64,000 nt of DNA from Kaistella palustris DSM 21579 (GTDB lineage: Bacteria > Bacteroidota > Bacteroidia > Flavobacteriales > Weeksellaceae): positions 1-64,000 of the forward strand of contig NZ_AULL01000017.1 in the NCBI RefSeq assembly GCF_000422265.1, read 5' to 3'. Below are positions 34,995 through 44,329 of this stretch, in pieces (within the stretch, counting starts at the first letter, position 1; each line of letters starts with the position of its first letter). Under the pieces are notes generated by a model that saw only the letters and a program-made list of their open reading frames with translations, did not search any database and was not told the origin of the DNA. A program made the position numbers and the translations under genes.

Positions 34995-37520
34995 TTATTG
35001 AATCTTGATGTCTTCGGCCGGCTGCATTCGCAGATCCTGCTGTACGCCACCCGGTTGGGGCTGCCTCAGTTCATTTACCGTTGGGCTGCTCAGCTCGCCA
35101 TTTCGTGGCGGACGTGGCGAACGTGGCTGTCCCGGACCAGCATTTTCACGGATATCCGTCGGCTGAACCTGTTTCTGTGGCACCTCTGGTACTACTTTAT
35201 TTCCCTGTTCGTCGGTTGCCTCTATAGACAGGTCACTTTTCAGGTATTTCAGCATTTCCAGGGCTTTCTCGCCTTCTCTGGTTCGCGCATAATTCAGGGC
35301 GATCTGCTCCAGTTGCAGGATCATGATTTCTTTCCCTGCGATCTTCCCGGAATTAAAGGCATTAAGAAGGGCAAATTTCGGAACGAGTGCATCTTTGGGA
35401 TATTTCTCCAGAGATGCTTCAATTAGTGCTTTGCTTTCCTCATATTTTTCGGTATCATACAGTTCAAATGCCTGTGCGTAAGCTTTCTCGACCTCTTCCG
35501 AAGATTGCGAGAAAGAATTGCTCTTTGGGTTTTTTACAAATTCTGCGTAGGAAGTATACGGGAATTCTTCAAGTATCATGTTTTTCGCCCTTTGTGCAGC
35601 GGCAGGATTTTTTTCATAATTAAAGGCAAAGATCTGGTAAAGTGCCTGGAGTTTCAGATCATCTTCGGGCTTTGCATCTACGAGATTGTACAGTGTTTTT
35701 GTTGCCAGAGGCGTATCGCTGAAGTAGGTTTCATACATCCTTCCCAAGCCTAAACTTGCTGTATCGCGCGCTTTCTTCAAAGCAAGGATCTGCTGTGGGT
35801 CGCTTGGCAGCTGTTCAATATAAAACGCAGGTTCCAGCCGTCTGGGATCGGGTGCCGCCGCTATTCCCATCGCTTCATTCTTCAAATCTTCAATAGAACT
35901 GCCACGCGCAGAAGTCCGCCAGTTGTCGCTAAGGGTTCGGTTGCCCCACAACTGTTTGAAAGTGGATTCTCCTTTTGCCACCGTTGAAGCATTTGCGAAA
36001 TAAAAGCCTCCCTTTCCGGTACCGAAATCCTGAAAACCTCCGGTGTTCGAAGCGAAAATTGAATTTGCCGAATAATCGCCGGTATCAAATCCTTTACTGC
36101 GCTCTTCGCGCTTTCTGGCGAGTTCTTCCTCGGCTTCCCTGGCTTTAATTCCATCAATATACCTGGTGAAGTAAGCGATTTTTTCATTTTCAGGCATTGC
36201 TGCCAAAGCCAGTATGCTGTCGTTTTTTTTGATCAGATAATAATTCGCTGAAACCTGTTTAATATTTCCCGACTGTTCTGCCAAAAGGATTTTAGAAGGT
36301 TCATAGGTCATTACCGCGAGTGCGGAATCGTAATAAGCGCCGGCAGAAAGGTAATCGCTGTCTTCAAAATAGGCTTTGCCGATCTCGAAATAATTGAGAC
36401 CGCGGATTTGGGGATCCGAAATCTTTTCCTTGAGCGACTGTGCAAAAAATGCTTTTGCTTCATCTTTTTTGCCCGCTTTATTGGCCATAAGTCCCAGAGC
36501 GTAATAGAACTCATTTTTCCGGGAAGCATAGGTTCCTTTCTTGCTGATTTTTTCCAGGTAGTTCTTGGCTCCATCGTAATCATCATCTTTTCCGTTAAAG
36601 GTTTTTGCGATTTCTATTTGCGATTTTACCTCGAACTCGAAGTTATTGGCATTTTTGTACGCCGTCACGAAGCTTTCACGTGCTTCCTCGTTTTTCCCGA
36701 GGTTCGCCAGGATCTGACCGCGAAGAAATGCAATCCTGCTCCTTAATTTGCGGTTTTTGTTTACTGCGTATGCACTCCCGAGTTCTTCAACAGCCTCTTC
36801 TTTTTTACCTGCGGCCAGAAGCATTTCAGAGTAATACACACTTAAAAGCCTGCGTTCGTTTTTCTTAAGTTTTTTAGTTTTCAGATCTGCGAAAACTTCT
36901 TCAGCACGGTGATAATCTTCCATCTTGGTATAAGCCAAACCCTGATAGATCCGCGCCACGGCAATGCGCTTATCTTTGGGCATATTGCTGAAGATATAAT
37001 TCAGTCCGTCGAGTGCTTCCAAAGGTTTGTTTTGATAGAGCCGCGACTGCGCGAGCAAAATATTGGCATCAAAAATTTTCTTGTTCTTTTCTACTCCACC
37101 TTTCATCACCGAATATTTGGCAATGGCTTTCAATGCTTTAGCTTCGGAGATCTCTAAAACTGAAGCACCCTTTTTTCCCGGCATATTGGCGAAATTCGGA
37201 TTTCCTCCCGGCACGCCCGGTCCGCCTGAACGCATGTTTGCCGGTGGCGCAGGATCATCATCCGACATAGCACCGTTGCCAAGATTGCTGCCCAAAGGTT
37301 GATCCTCATAAGTTAACAGCTGAATATAGGGCGCGTAAAAATTATCCTGGTGCGATTTGTCCCGGTTGCGCAACTCGGTTTCCAGGGCATCCTTGCTGTT
37401 GAAAAGTGTATTGTAATATGAGAAGAAACCTTTCATAAAAGTCGAATCACTCGACTTTTTCCGCGAGGAACAGGAATTGAAAACAGTGAGCGCTAGAAGG
37501 AAAAATATAGTTTTTTTCAT
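34995..37520 (-). CDS. sprE: Type IX secretion system lipoprotein SprE/PorW
   Basis: The 841 residues start with a lipoprotein signal (FNSC, acylated Cys 17). A TPR array fills about 110-400, and FSYYNTLFNSKDAL near the N-terminus is typical of SprE/PorW. The C-terminal tail is Pro- and Gln-rich. SprE/PorW is needed for gliding and type IX secretion in Flavobacteriia and links the PorKN ring to the Sov/PorV channel complex (established for relatives). A glycine/proline-rich insertion (about 83-112, around RSGGPGVPGGNPNF) interrupts the N-terminal part. Last gene of a minus-strand cluster. Confidence 0.85.
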   Translation of the reverse strand: MKKTIFFLLALTVFNSCSSRKKSSDSTFMKGFFSYYNTLFNSKDALETELRNRDKSHQDNFYAPYIQLLTYEDQPLGSNLGNGAMSDDDPAPPANMRSGGPGVPGGNPNFANMPGKKGASVLEISEAKALKAIAKYSVMKGGVEKNKKIFDANILLAQSRLYQNKPLEALDGLNYIFSNMPKDKRIAVARIYQGLAYTKMEDYHRAEEVFADLKTKKLKKNERRLLSVYYSEMLLAAGKKEEAVEELGSAYAVNKNRKLRSRIAFLRGQILANLGKNEEARESFVTAYKNANNFEFEVKSQIEIAKTFNGKDDDYDGAKNYLEKISKKGTYASRKNEFYYALGLMANKAGKKDEAKAFFAQSLKEKISDPQIRGLNYFEIGKAYFEDSDYLSAGAYYDSALAVMTYEPSKILLAEQSGNIKQVSANYYLIKKNDSILALAAMPENEKIAYFTRYIDGIKAREAEEELARKREERSKGFDTGDYSANSIFASNTGGFQDFGTGKGGFYFANASTVAKGESTFKQLWGNRTLSDNWRTSARGSSIEDLKNEAMGIAAAPDPRRLEPAFYIEQLPSDPQQILALKKARDTASLGLGRMYETYFSDTPLATKTLYNLVDAKPEDDLKLQALYQIFAFNYEKNPAAAQRAKNMILEEFPYTSYAEFVKNPKSNSFSQSSEEVEKAYAQAFELYDTEKYEESKALIEASLEKYPKDALVPKFALLNAFNSGKIAGKEIMILQLEQIALNYARTREGEKALEMLKYLKSDLSIEATDEQGNKVVPEVPQKQVQPTDIRENAGPGQPRSPRPPRNGELSSPTVNELRQPQPGGVQQDLRMQPAEDIKIQ

Positions 37521-37593
37521 TATTTTATAATAAGTTCTGAATCGGCAGTTTAGTATGAAAAAACCGATTAATTTTGGTAAAAATAACGAAATT

Positions 37594-38169
37594 TTATTTT
37601 TGAAAAGTGTCTTCTCCGAAATCTTTTAAATTCTCGTAAATAAGGTGTGTGGGAAGGCCCATGATCGTGTAGAAACTGCCTTCGATCTTACTGATTTTTG
37701 CCATTCCGAGCCATTCCTGTATGCCGTAACTGCCGGCTTTATCAAACGGGCGGAAACGGCTGATATAAAAATCAATTTCCTCTGGGCTGAATTTTTGGAA
37801 ATATACTTTTGCGCGGTCGCTTACTGTACGCTTTTTACCTGCTGCCCGCAGCGTAATTCCGGTATACACTTCATGTGTTCTGCCTGAAAGTTTACGGAGC
37901 ATTTCCGCAGCCTGAAGCGCATCATCCGGCTTCCCCAGAACTTCACCATCGAGTACAACGACGGTATCTGCGGTGATCAGTACTTCATCTTTCTGTAACG
38001 TTTTATACGAGTTCGATTTAAGTTCCGCCAAATAACCTGCAATTGCGTGAACACTGATTTCTTCAGGATATATTTCGTCACATTCCACGCTGACTACTTT
38101 GAAGTCGTAACCTAAACTTTGAAGAAGTTCTTTGCGGCGCGGCGAGTTTGATGCCAGTAAAAGTTTCAT
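37594..38169 (-). CDS. maf: Maf-family nucleotide pyrophosphatase
   Basis: The 191 residues start LLASNSPRRKELLQSLGYDF and contain ITADTVVVLDGEVLGKPDD and SGRTHEVYTG, all canonical Maf motifs. Maf proteins hydrolyse non-canonical or modified NTPs such as dTTP/UTP analogues. The gene lies 20 bp behind the KdsC-like gene. Confidence 0.93.
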   Translation of the reverse strand: MKLLLASNSPRRKELLQSLGYDFKVVSVECDEIYPEEISVHAIAGYLAELKSNSYKTLQKDEVLITADTVVVLDGEVLGKPDDALQAAEMLRKLSGRTHEVYTGITLRAAGKKRTVSDRAKVYFQKFSPEEIDFYISRFRPFDKAGSYGIQEWLGMAKISKIEGSFYTIMGLPTHLIYENLKDFGEDTFQK

Positions 38170-38189
38170 TGATTTTCGAAAAACAAAAG

Positions 38190-38708
38190 TTAAACGCTCT
38201 GGGTATTGTCATCTGCCCATTTCCCCTGAACTTTCATTACCTGTTCGATGACGTCGCGTACTGCCCCTTTTCCGCCTTCAGTTGGCGAGATATAATCTGA
38301 GATTTCCTTTATTTCGGGAACCGCGTTTTTCGGGCAGGCAGAAATTGCTGAGTGCTGCATGATGGAGCGGTCCGGGACATCATCACCCATGGTCAGGATT
38401 TCTTCGTTCTTTAAATTATATTTAGCTTTAAAGTGTTCAAAATCAACAAGTTTATCGGGAGATTTTGGGTAGTAATCTGAGATGCCGAGATAATTGAGGC
38501 GAAACTTTACCATATCGTCGTTACCCCCAGTGATGACTCCAATGATGTAGTTGTTTTTTAATGCTTTTACCACCGCATATCCATCGAGAACGTGCATTAC
38601 ACGGGCCATATGTCCGCCGGGAATCAGATAAACGCTTCCGTCGGTAAATACCCCGTCTACATCAAAAACAAATGCTTTGATATTTTTTAACCTGTCTTTA
38701 TAACTCAT
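38190..38708 (-). CDS. KdsC-like HAD phosphatase (KDO-8-phosphate phosphatase)
   Basis: The 172 residues have the HAD motif DVDGVFTDG with D16 and D18, GVITGG for motif II, and LTMGDDVPD for motif IV. No cap domain is present, matching the C0-type KdsC family, which removes phosphate from KDO-8-P in lipopolysaccharide synthesis. The start overlaps the end of the upstream Rossmann gene by 11 bp. Confidence 0.85.
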   Translation of the reverse strand: MSYKDRLKNIKAFVFDVDGVFTDGSVYLIPGGHMARVMHVLDGYAVVKALKNNYIIGVITGGNDDMVKFRLNYLGISDYYPKSPDKLVDFEHFKAKYNLKNEEILTMGDDVPDRSIMQHSAISACPKNAVPEIKEISDYISPTEGGKGAVRDVIEQVMKVQGKWADDNTQSV

Positions 38709-39450
38709 ACATTTTTTTTATGGATTCGTTCATAACTTCATAAATTTTCAGATGTTCCGATTCTGTGAGAAGCATTTGGTGGAGTTTCAATACTCTGTTA
38801 TCATTGCGCACTGCCGGACCTGTCTGCGCCAGTTTAGGATCCAGCGTTTCTATTTTGTCCGTAGTTTCACGGATCAGTGGCAGAAAATAGCTGAACGGAA
38901 TTTCCTGAGAATCGCTTATTTCTTTGGCTCTTGCAAAGAGATGGTTTACAAAATTGCACGCGAAGACCGCAGTAAGGTGAATATATTTTCGTTTTTCAAA
39001 TGTACTTTGCATCACCTTGCCCGAAATCAGGGAAGCTAACTTATGAAGTTCACCGTAATCTGCCTCATTTTCTGCTTCTATAAAAAATGGGATTTCGGAG
39101 TAATTAAGTACTTTCGCTTTTGAAAAGGTCTGCAGCGGATAAAAACTGGCTTTTCGGTAGTTACCACTCAAGATTTCCTTTGGCAAAGATCCCGAAGTAT
39201 GTGCGACCAGACAGTCATTTTTAATTATCTTCGTGGAGATTTCTGCAACTGCGTCATCCTTTACAGCGATCAAATAAAAATCAGCGTCGGCGAGTGTACT
39301 TGTAGAAAAAGGAATTTTAAATTTTTCCGAGATTTCCTTCAGTTCTTTCGCATTGCGGCCAAAAACCTGAGCGATTGGAATATTTTTCTCGTGAAAAGCC
39401 TGGGCCAGATGAAAGGCTACGTTGCCGGAACCAAGTATTACCGTCTTCAT
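38698..39450 (-). CDS. Rossmann-fold and DUF2520 domain protein
   Basis: The 250 residues start at ATG 39450 (MKTVILGSGNVAFHLAQAFH), the dinucleotide-binding motif. The second half (from about 125) matches DUF2520, with FEKRKYIHLTAVFACNFVNHL. Such proteins resemble 6-phosphogluconate dehydrogenase-like reductases; no substrate is established. An in-frame Met 18 bp upstream is possible but would add a short hydrophobic leader not usual for the family. Confidence 0.85.
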   Translation of the reverse strand: MKTVILGSGNVAFHLAQAFHEKNIPIAQVFGRNAKELKEISEKFKIPFSTSTLADADFYLIAVKDDAVAEISTKIIKNDCLVAHTSGSLPKEILSGNYRKASFYPLQTFSKAKVLNYSEIPFFIEAENEADYGELHKLASLISGKVMQSTFEKRKYIHLTAVFACNFVNHLFARAKEISDSQEIPFSYFLPLIRETTDKIETLDPKLAQTGPAVRNDNRVLKLHQMLLTESEHLKIYEVMNESIKKMYEL

Positions 39451-39553
39451 TATTGTAATTATCAACAAAGATAATTATTTGCTTTGGACTGAAAATTGAA
39501 ATACTTATTTAACTTTTTACTAAATTCCCTATCCAAACCACGAAAGCCTCACA

Positions 39554-40105
39554 ATGAAGAGTAAGGAAGCCGAAATTATCGACTTGATGTCCAGCGAAAG
39601 ATCCCGTGAAAAGGGTGTTCGTTTGATGATGGATGCTTACCAGAGCAGATTGTATTGGCATATACGCCGGTTAATTGTAGATCATGCGCTTGCCCAGGAT
39701 GTTTTGCAGGATACTTTCATAAAGGCTTACCAAAATTTTCATCAGTTTAAGCAGGATAGTCAGATTTACACCTGGTTGTACAGAATCGCCACAAATGAGG
39801 CCCTGCAGCAGCTGAATAAAATGAAAAAGATGCAAAAAAGTGAGGAAGGTGCCGAATACCATCTTCAAAATCTTGTAGCTGAGAATGTGAGTGCCGATGC
39901 CGATGAAATTCAGGTGCTGCTGCAAAAAGCCATACAGTCGCTGCCGGAAAAGCAGAAACTGGTTTTCACTTTTCGGTATTATGAGGATCTGCCCTATGAG
40001 GAGATTTCGCAGATTCTGGATATGTCGGTAGGTACCTTAAAGACCAATTATCACTACGCCAAACAAAAGGTAGAAGAATATATAAAAGCAAATTACCACG
40101 AATAA
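39554..40105 (+). CDS. ECF RNA polymerase sigma factor
   Basis: The 183 residues have sigma region 2 (about 22-90, with DHALAQDVLQDTFIKAYQNFHQF) and region 4 (about 125-180, with LPEKQKLVFTFRYYEDLPYEEIS and MSVGTLKTNYHYAKQKVEEY). The two regions are joined by a short linker, as in ECF sigma factors. The putative anti-sigma gene follows after 13 bp. The inducing stress is not visible; envelope stress is plausible from the neighbours. Confidence 0.92.
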   Translation: MKSKEAEIIDLMSSERSREKGVRLMMDAYQSRLYWHIRRLIVDHALAQDVLQDTFIKAYQNFHQFKQDSQIYTWLYRIATNEALQQLNKMKKMQKSEEGAEYHLQNLVAENVSADADEIQVLLQKAIQSLPEKQKLVFTFRYYEDLPYEEISQILDMSVGTLKTNYHYAKQKVEEYIKANYHE

Positions 40106-40118
40106 AGTTTTTTCAAAG

Positions 40119-40667
40119 ATGAAAGATTTAGATATAGAAAAACTGGAACGTAAAAATATTTACGACTGTCCTGCAGATTTCTTTGAGCAGATGCAGAGTA
40201 ATGTCCTCAGACAAACCTCTACCCCGCAAAAAGGGAGGATCATAAATTTAAACTGGGCCTACGCAGCCGCGGCAGCAATCACATTGCTTTTTGGAGTTAC
40301 GTTTTTTGTAACACAGGGCACTTCAGAAGCGCCGATTGATCAAACCAATGCAGTTGCTTCTAATGCAGTTACGACACCCGTAACCAATACGTTATCAGCT
40401 GTTGAGTCCCAGGAAGAAGAAGTAGTTCCTGCAGAAAAACCAGAAAATAATTTAACTTTTCAGCATCCCGCTAATCCAACAGGAGAACAGTCAAAAGCGG
40501 TAGCAGTAAAAACCGGCTCGCCAGCACGGACTGTTCAGAAAAAAGAAGCATCTGCGAAAAATGTAGAAATTCAGATGGACCAGGTTCTTGCTAATTTTCC
40601 TTCCGCGGAGTTGGCCGATCTCGGCAGAAATGCTGAGCAGGATGTATACCTGGATTTATATAACTAA
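40119..40667 (+). CDS. Putative anti-sigma factor, single-pass membrane protein
   Basis: The 182 residues have a cytoplasmic N-terminus (about 1-45, with the short motif YDCPADFFEQM), one membrane helix (about 47-66, NWAYAAAAAITLLFGVTFFV) and a low-complexity Thr/Ala/Glu-rich outer segment. This layout and the position right behind an ECF sigma gene suggest an anti-sigma factor, but no classical zinc-binding anti-sigma motif is present. The stop is one base before the next ATG. Confidence 0.7.
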   Translation: MKDLDIEKLERKNIYDCPADFFEQMQSNVLRQTSTPQKGRIINLNWAYAAAAAITLLFGVTFFVTQGTSEAPIDQTNAVASNAVTTPVTNTLSAVESQEEEVVPAEKPENNLTFQHPANPTGEQSKAVAVKTGSPARTVQKKEASAKNVEIQMDQVLANFPSAELADLGRNAEQDVYLDLYN

Positions 40668-40668
40668 A

Positions 40669-41190
40669 ATGAAAGATATGAAAAAAACGGTATCGATATT
40701 GGCCACACTATTTTTCGCATTTCAGACTTTTGCTCAGGACCAGAAATATGACTGGAAAAATATGAAGCCGGAACAGAGAAAACAAACGATACAAAAAATG
40801 AATCCGCAACAGAGAATGTTGTTGCTGCAGCAGTTCAGGGAAAATATGGTAGTTTCCGAAATTGCTGTACCAAAAGATGATCAGGAGCAGTTTAAAACAC
40901 TGTATGCGGAATATCAGGCAAAGCAGAACGAAATAAAAAAGAAATTTAAAACGTCGGAATCTTATGAAAATATGAGCGACGAAGAGGCTACCAACCAACT
41001 GAATCAAAGCTTTGAGATTGGTCAGCAACTTCTCGATAACCGAAAAATATATGCAGAAAAATTCATGAAGGTCATCAAACCGCAGCAGGTTTTGCAAATG
41101 TACCAGACCGAAGGAAAACTGCGCAACAAAATGTTGGACAGAAAACAAGACGGGCCGCGAAATTCGGGTCCGCAGAGCAGGCGACCATAA
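40669..41190 (+). CDS. Periplasmic Spy/CpxP-like protein
   Basis: The 173 residues (or 170 from ATG 40678) begin with a signal peptide ending TFAQ. The mature part is almost entirely helical and charged, with WKNMKPEQRKQTIQKMNPQQ and a C-terminal basic Arg/Pro tail. It resembles Spy/CpxP and zinc-resistance heavy-metal sensors that sit next to ECF sigma/anti-sigma pairs, but no LTxxQ motif is evident. I infer a chaperone or sensor for the preceding module. Confidence 0.6.
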   Translation: MKDMKKTVSILATLFFAFQTFAQDQKYDWKNMKPEQRKQTIQKMNPQQRMLLLQQFRENMVVSEIAVPKDDQEQFKTLYAEYQAKQNEIKKKFKTSESYENMSDEEATNQLNQSFEIGQQLLDNRKIYAEKFMKVIKPQQVLQMYQTEGKLRNKMLDRKQDGPRNSGPQSRRP

Positions 41191-41211
41191 TAGTTTATTT
41201 TTTTAATGTTT

Positions 41212-41253
41212 GAGCGACCTCTACAATTTATTTTGTGGAGGTCGTTCTTTTTT
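41212..41253 (+). terminator. Rho-independent terminator of the ECF sigma module
   Basis: GAGCGACCTCTACAA (41212-41226) pairs with TTGTGGAGGTCGTTC (41233-41247) around a 6-base loop, followed by six T. Confidence 0.9.
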
Positions 41254-41288
41254 AGAAATTAAGTTTATCTTCCCGCCAAAAATAATCT

Positions 41289-42296
41289 ATGTACAAAGGA
41301 CTTTTACTTTTATTGATGCCCTTATTCTTTTTCAGTCAGACCAAAGAAGTCATTAAACTGAAATACCCGGTTACAGATTTCACCAGAACTGCCAGGAGCC
41401 TCCAGGTCATCGATGTACGAAAGGATAAAACCATAAAAGATATTGTGTTCCGCGGCAAGTACTACACTTTTAAATTCCCGACCGACGATCTGAGCGCCGA
41501 TATTGAAAACTGGTTTCTGAACGGTAACAGGAAAAGAGATAAGGCGACCAACGACATCGTGATGCTGGTGGAAGATTTTTCGATTTCAAATGAAGTGCGG
41601 AACAAGGAAATTTTCTGCGTGCTCGACATGAAATTCAGCACTTTCCTTAAAAAAGATGACAGCTATCATTTTCTGAAACGCTACGATAATATGATCAGCT
41701 TAAGTACAAAGGAAGTTGGTGGAATTCCGAATATTTTTGTTGAAAACATACAAAAAGTCCTGCAAAAGTTACTGTTTGATACTTACCGCGCGTCGCCGCA
41801 TAATACAGCAATTCCATTGGCAAGCCTTACGGATTACGATGGATTTTTGAAATCCACTTATCCCGCCTTCAGTTCCGCGAAATTAAAAGACGGCATCTAT
41901 ACAGACTATCAGAGCTTTTTCGCTCAGACTCCGGTGGCAGGTTATGAAGTCATTAAAAATAAAAACGGCGAAGTTTTAAAGGCAGTTAATTCCACAGAAG
42001 AAAGGATTCCGGCCAGAAAAATTTATATTTACGTTGAAGGCGGAAATGCCTGGAAAAACTCACAGGCGGGATTTTTGGAACTTCAGCACGATGACAGCGG
42101 CTATTATGTGATGGCCAATAAATATATGCTCTTTCCGGAAGAGATCAATGTTTCCTCAGCCTACTTTCTCTTTGGTATTGCGGGTGGAGTTGTAGCTGCC
42201 ATACAGATCAACAACAAATTTAACCAGGCACTGGAAGGTGAGAAATATAAGACCTATATCGATTATCTGAATGGTGAATACAGTTTCACCCAGTAA
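41289..42296 (+). CDS. Exported protein of unknown function
   Basis: The 335 residues start with a signal peptide (about 1-17, MYKGLLLLLMPLFFFSQ). The rest is mixed alpha/beta with no motif I recognise; a hydrophobic stretch near residues 290-305 (AYFLFGIAGGVVAAIQI) could be a membrane-anchoring helix. It is not co-oriented in an obvious operon: a terminator precedes it and a lepA promoter follows. Confidence 0.75.
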   Translation: MYKGLLLLLMPLFFFSQTKEVIKLKYPVTDFTRTARSLQVIDVRKDKTIKDIVFRGKYYTFKFPTDDLSADIENWFLNGNRKRDKATNDIVMLVEDFSISNEVRNKEIFCVLDMKFSTFLKKDDSYHFLKRYDNMISLSTKEVGGIPNIFVENIQKVLQKLLFDTYRASPHNTAIPLASLTDYDGFLKSTYPAFSSAKLKDGIYTDYQSFFAQTPVAGYEVIKNKNGEVLKAVNSTEERIPARKIYIYVEGGNAWKNSQAGFLELQHDDSGYYVMANKYMLFPEEINVSSAYFLFGIAGGVVAAIQINNKFNQALEGEKYKTYIDYLNGEYSFTQ

Positions 42297-42315
42297 AACC
42301 GAACCCAAAATAAAA

Positions 42316-42348
42316 TTGGGAGTTTTCTTCTCACTTTCATTATCTTTG
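42316..42348 (+). promoter_or_regulatory. Promoter of lepA
   Basis: TTG at 42316-42318 and TATCTTTG at 42341-42348, 22 bp apart, match the Bacteroidota promoter. The ATG of lepA lies 17 bp downstream. This is the clearest two-part promoter I found in the window. Confidence 0.65.
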
Positions 42349-42365
42349 CGAATTGCAAACTTTTA

Positions 42366-44162
42366 ATGAAAAATATACGTAACTTCTGCATTATTGCACA
42401 TATCGATCACGGCAAATCTACCCTGGCTGACCGTCTCTTAGAATATACCGGAACCGTCACCCAGCGGGAATTACAGTCCCAGACGCTGGATGATATGGAC
42501 CTGGAAAAAGAGCGCGGCATCACCATTAAATCCCACGCTATACAGATGGATTATGAGGTTGATGGTGAAAAATATGTACTTAATCTGATCGATACACCGG
42601 GACACGTGGATTTTTCCTACGAGGTCTCGCGTTCGATCGCCGCCTGCGAGGGTGCGCTTCTTATTGTAGATGCCGCACAAAGTATTCAGGCTCAGACGAT
42701 AAGCAACTTGTATCTCGCGCTGGAAAATGATCTGACCATCATTCCTATTCTTAATAAAATCGATCTGCCGTCCGCAAATCCGGAGGAAGTCACCGATGAG
42801 ATCATGAACCTGATCGGCTGCGAATACGAAGATGTTTTGAGGGTGTCCGGCAAAACCGGCGAAGGAGTTCATGAACTTCTGGCACACATCGTAAAAAAAA
42901 TTCCCGCTCCTGTCGGCGATGAAGGCGGGCCTTTGCAGGCTTTGATCTTCGATTCGGTTTACAATCCTTTCCGCGGGATTGAGGCATATTTTAAAGTCGT
43001 CAACGGCAGCATCAAAAAAGGTCAGCGCATCAAATTTATGGCGACCGGAAAAATGTACGAAGCCGATGAGGTAGGAACGTTAAAACTGAAACAGTTACCG
43101 AAGAAAGAAATAATGACCGGCGATGTAGGTTACATCATTTCAGGGATCAAAGACGCCCGCGAAGTGAAAGTAGGCGATACCATCACCACTTTCGAGAAAG
43201 GCGCCGAAAAACCGATCGAAGGTTTCGAGGAAGTAAAACCGATGGTTTTCGCCGGAATCTATCCGATTGAAGCCGAAGATTTTGAGGAACTGCGTTTCTC
43301 ACTGGAAAAACTCCAACTCAACGACGCTTCTCTGGTCTTCGAACCTGAAAGTTCTGCCGCACTTGGCTTCGGTTTCCGTTGTGGATTCCTGGGCATGCTG
43401 CATATGGAGATCGTACAGGAAAGACTGGACCGCGAATTCAATATGGACGTGATCACCACGGTTCCCAACGTTTCCTACCACGGGTATACCAAGCGTGAAC
43501 CTGAGAAAATGATCCTGATCAACAATCCCTCGGAAATGACCGACCCAATGACGATGGACCGGGTAGAAGAACCTTTCATCAAAGCGTCTATTATTACCAA
43601 ATCCGATTATGTAGGTCCGGTGATGACGTTGTGTATCGAAAAAAGAGGCGAGATTGTGAATCAAAGTTATTTAACCGCCGACCGTGTAGAACTTGTTTTC
43701 AACATGCCTTTGGCAGAAGTGGTTTTCGATTTTTATGACCGTTTGAAATCCATTTCCAAAGGGTATGCATCTTTCGATTACCATCCCATCGGTTTCCGCG
43801 CGTCCAAACTGGTGAAGATGGACATCCTCATCAACGGCGATATGGTCGATGCACTGTCGTCGCTCATCCACGACAGCAACGCTTACTATATCGGAAAAAG
43901 AATGTGCGAGAAACTGCGCGAACTGATCCCGAGACAGCAGTTTGATATCGCGATCCAGGCGGCTTTGGGGGCTAAAGTCATTGCCAGAGAAACCATAAAA
44001 GCTTTAAGAAAAGACGTGACCGCAAAATGTTACGGTGGCGATATTTCCCGTAAACGTAAACTGTTGGAGAAACAGAAGGAAGGAAAAAAGAAAATGAAAC
44101 AGATCGGTCGGGTAGAGGTGCCGCAATCCGCATTTATGGCGGTGCTGAAGCTGAACGATTAA
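42366..44162 (+). CDS. lepA: Translation elongation factor 4 (LepA)
   Basis: The 598 residues match LepA throughout: G1 [15 protein letters not shown] (about 10-24), switch [25 protein letters not shown], and the LepA-specific C-terminus with [21 protein letters not shown]. It is a ribosome-associated GTPase acting in initiation or back-translocation. It has its own promoter and a terminator at 44277. Confidence 0.96.
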   Translation: MKNIRNFCIIAHIDHGKSTLADRLLEYTGTVTQRELQSQTLDDMDLEKERGITIKSHAIQMDYEVDGEKYVLNLIDTPGHVDFSYEVSRSIAACEGALLIVDAAQSIQAQTISNLYLALENDLTIIPILNKIDLPSANPEEVTDEIMNLIGCEYEDVLRVSGKTGEGVHELLAHIVKKIPAPVGDEGGPLQALIFDSVYNPFRGIEAYFKVVNGSIKKGQRIKFMATGKMYEADEVGTLKLKQLPKKEIMTGDVGYIISGIKDAREVKVGDTITTFEKGAEKPIEGFEEVKPMVFAGIYPIEAEDFEELRFSLEKLQLNDASLVFEPESSAALGFGFRCGFLGMLHMEIVQERLDREFNMDVITTVPNVSYHGYTKREPEKMILINNPSEMTDPMTMDRVEEPFIKASIITKSDYVGPVMTLCIEKRGEIVNQSYLTADRVELVFNMPLAEVVFDFYDRLKSISKGYASFDYHPIGFRASKLVKMDILINGDMVDALSSLIHDSNAYYIGKRMCEKLRELIPRQQFDIAIQAALGAKVIARETIKALRKDVTAKCYGGDISRKRKLLEKQKEGKKKMKQIGRVEVPQSAFMAVLKLND

Positions 44163-44189
44163 TTTTTTTATTTGGGCAGCTTTTTCCGT

Positions 44190-44276
44190 CTTCCGTTCCC
44201 GCTTCCGCCGCGGCGGAGAGCTTCACTCAAGCCGGGCTGCAGATTTTCGGTTTTTTCCAAACCCTCACTATCAATC
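44190..44276. repeat. GC-rich extragenic element behind lepA (possible dispersed repeat)
   Basis: The stretch contains the palindrome TCCGCCGCGGCGGA (44204-44217) and CACTCAAGCCGGGCTGCAG next to it, with GC content well above the AT-rich intergenic DNA around it. I recall similar GC-rich palindromic units in intergenic regions of related genomes, but only one copy is in this window. The boundaries are approximate. Confidence 0.4.
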
Positions 44277-44308
44277 AATTCCTGAATTTATTCGGGAATT
44301 TTTTATTT
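44277..44308 (+). terminator. Terminator in front of the M14 peptidase gene
   Basis: AATTCCTGAA and TTCGGGAATT (with one G-U pair) form a 10-bp stem around TTTA, followed by a T-rich run. It is the likely terminator of lepA and the element behind it. Confidence 0.7.
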
Positions 44309-44329
44309 AAATTCGTAGAAATTTATTCC

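Noticed and set aside
36675-36690. TTCACGTGCTTCC, parS-like half site in sprE
   Set aside because: Only the CACGTG core and one flank match; the palindrome is broken, unlike the two sites around mnmG.
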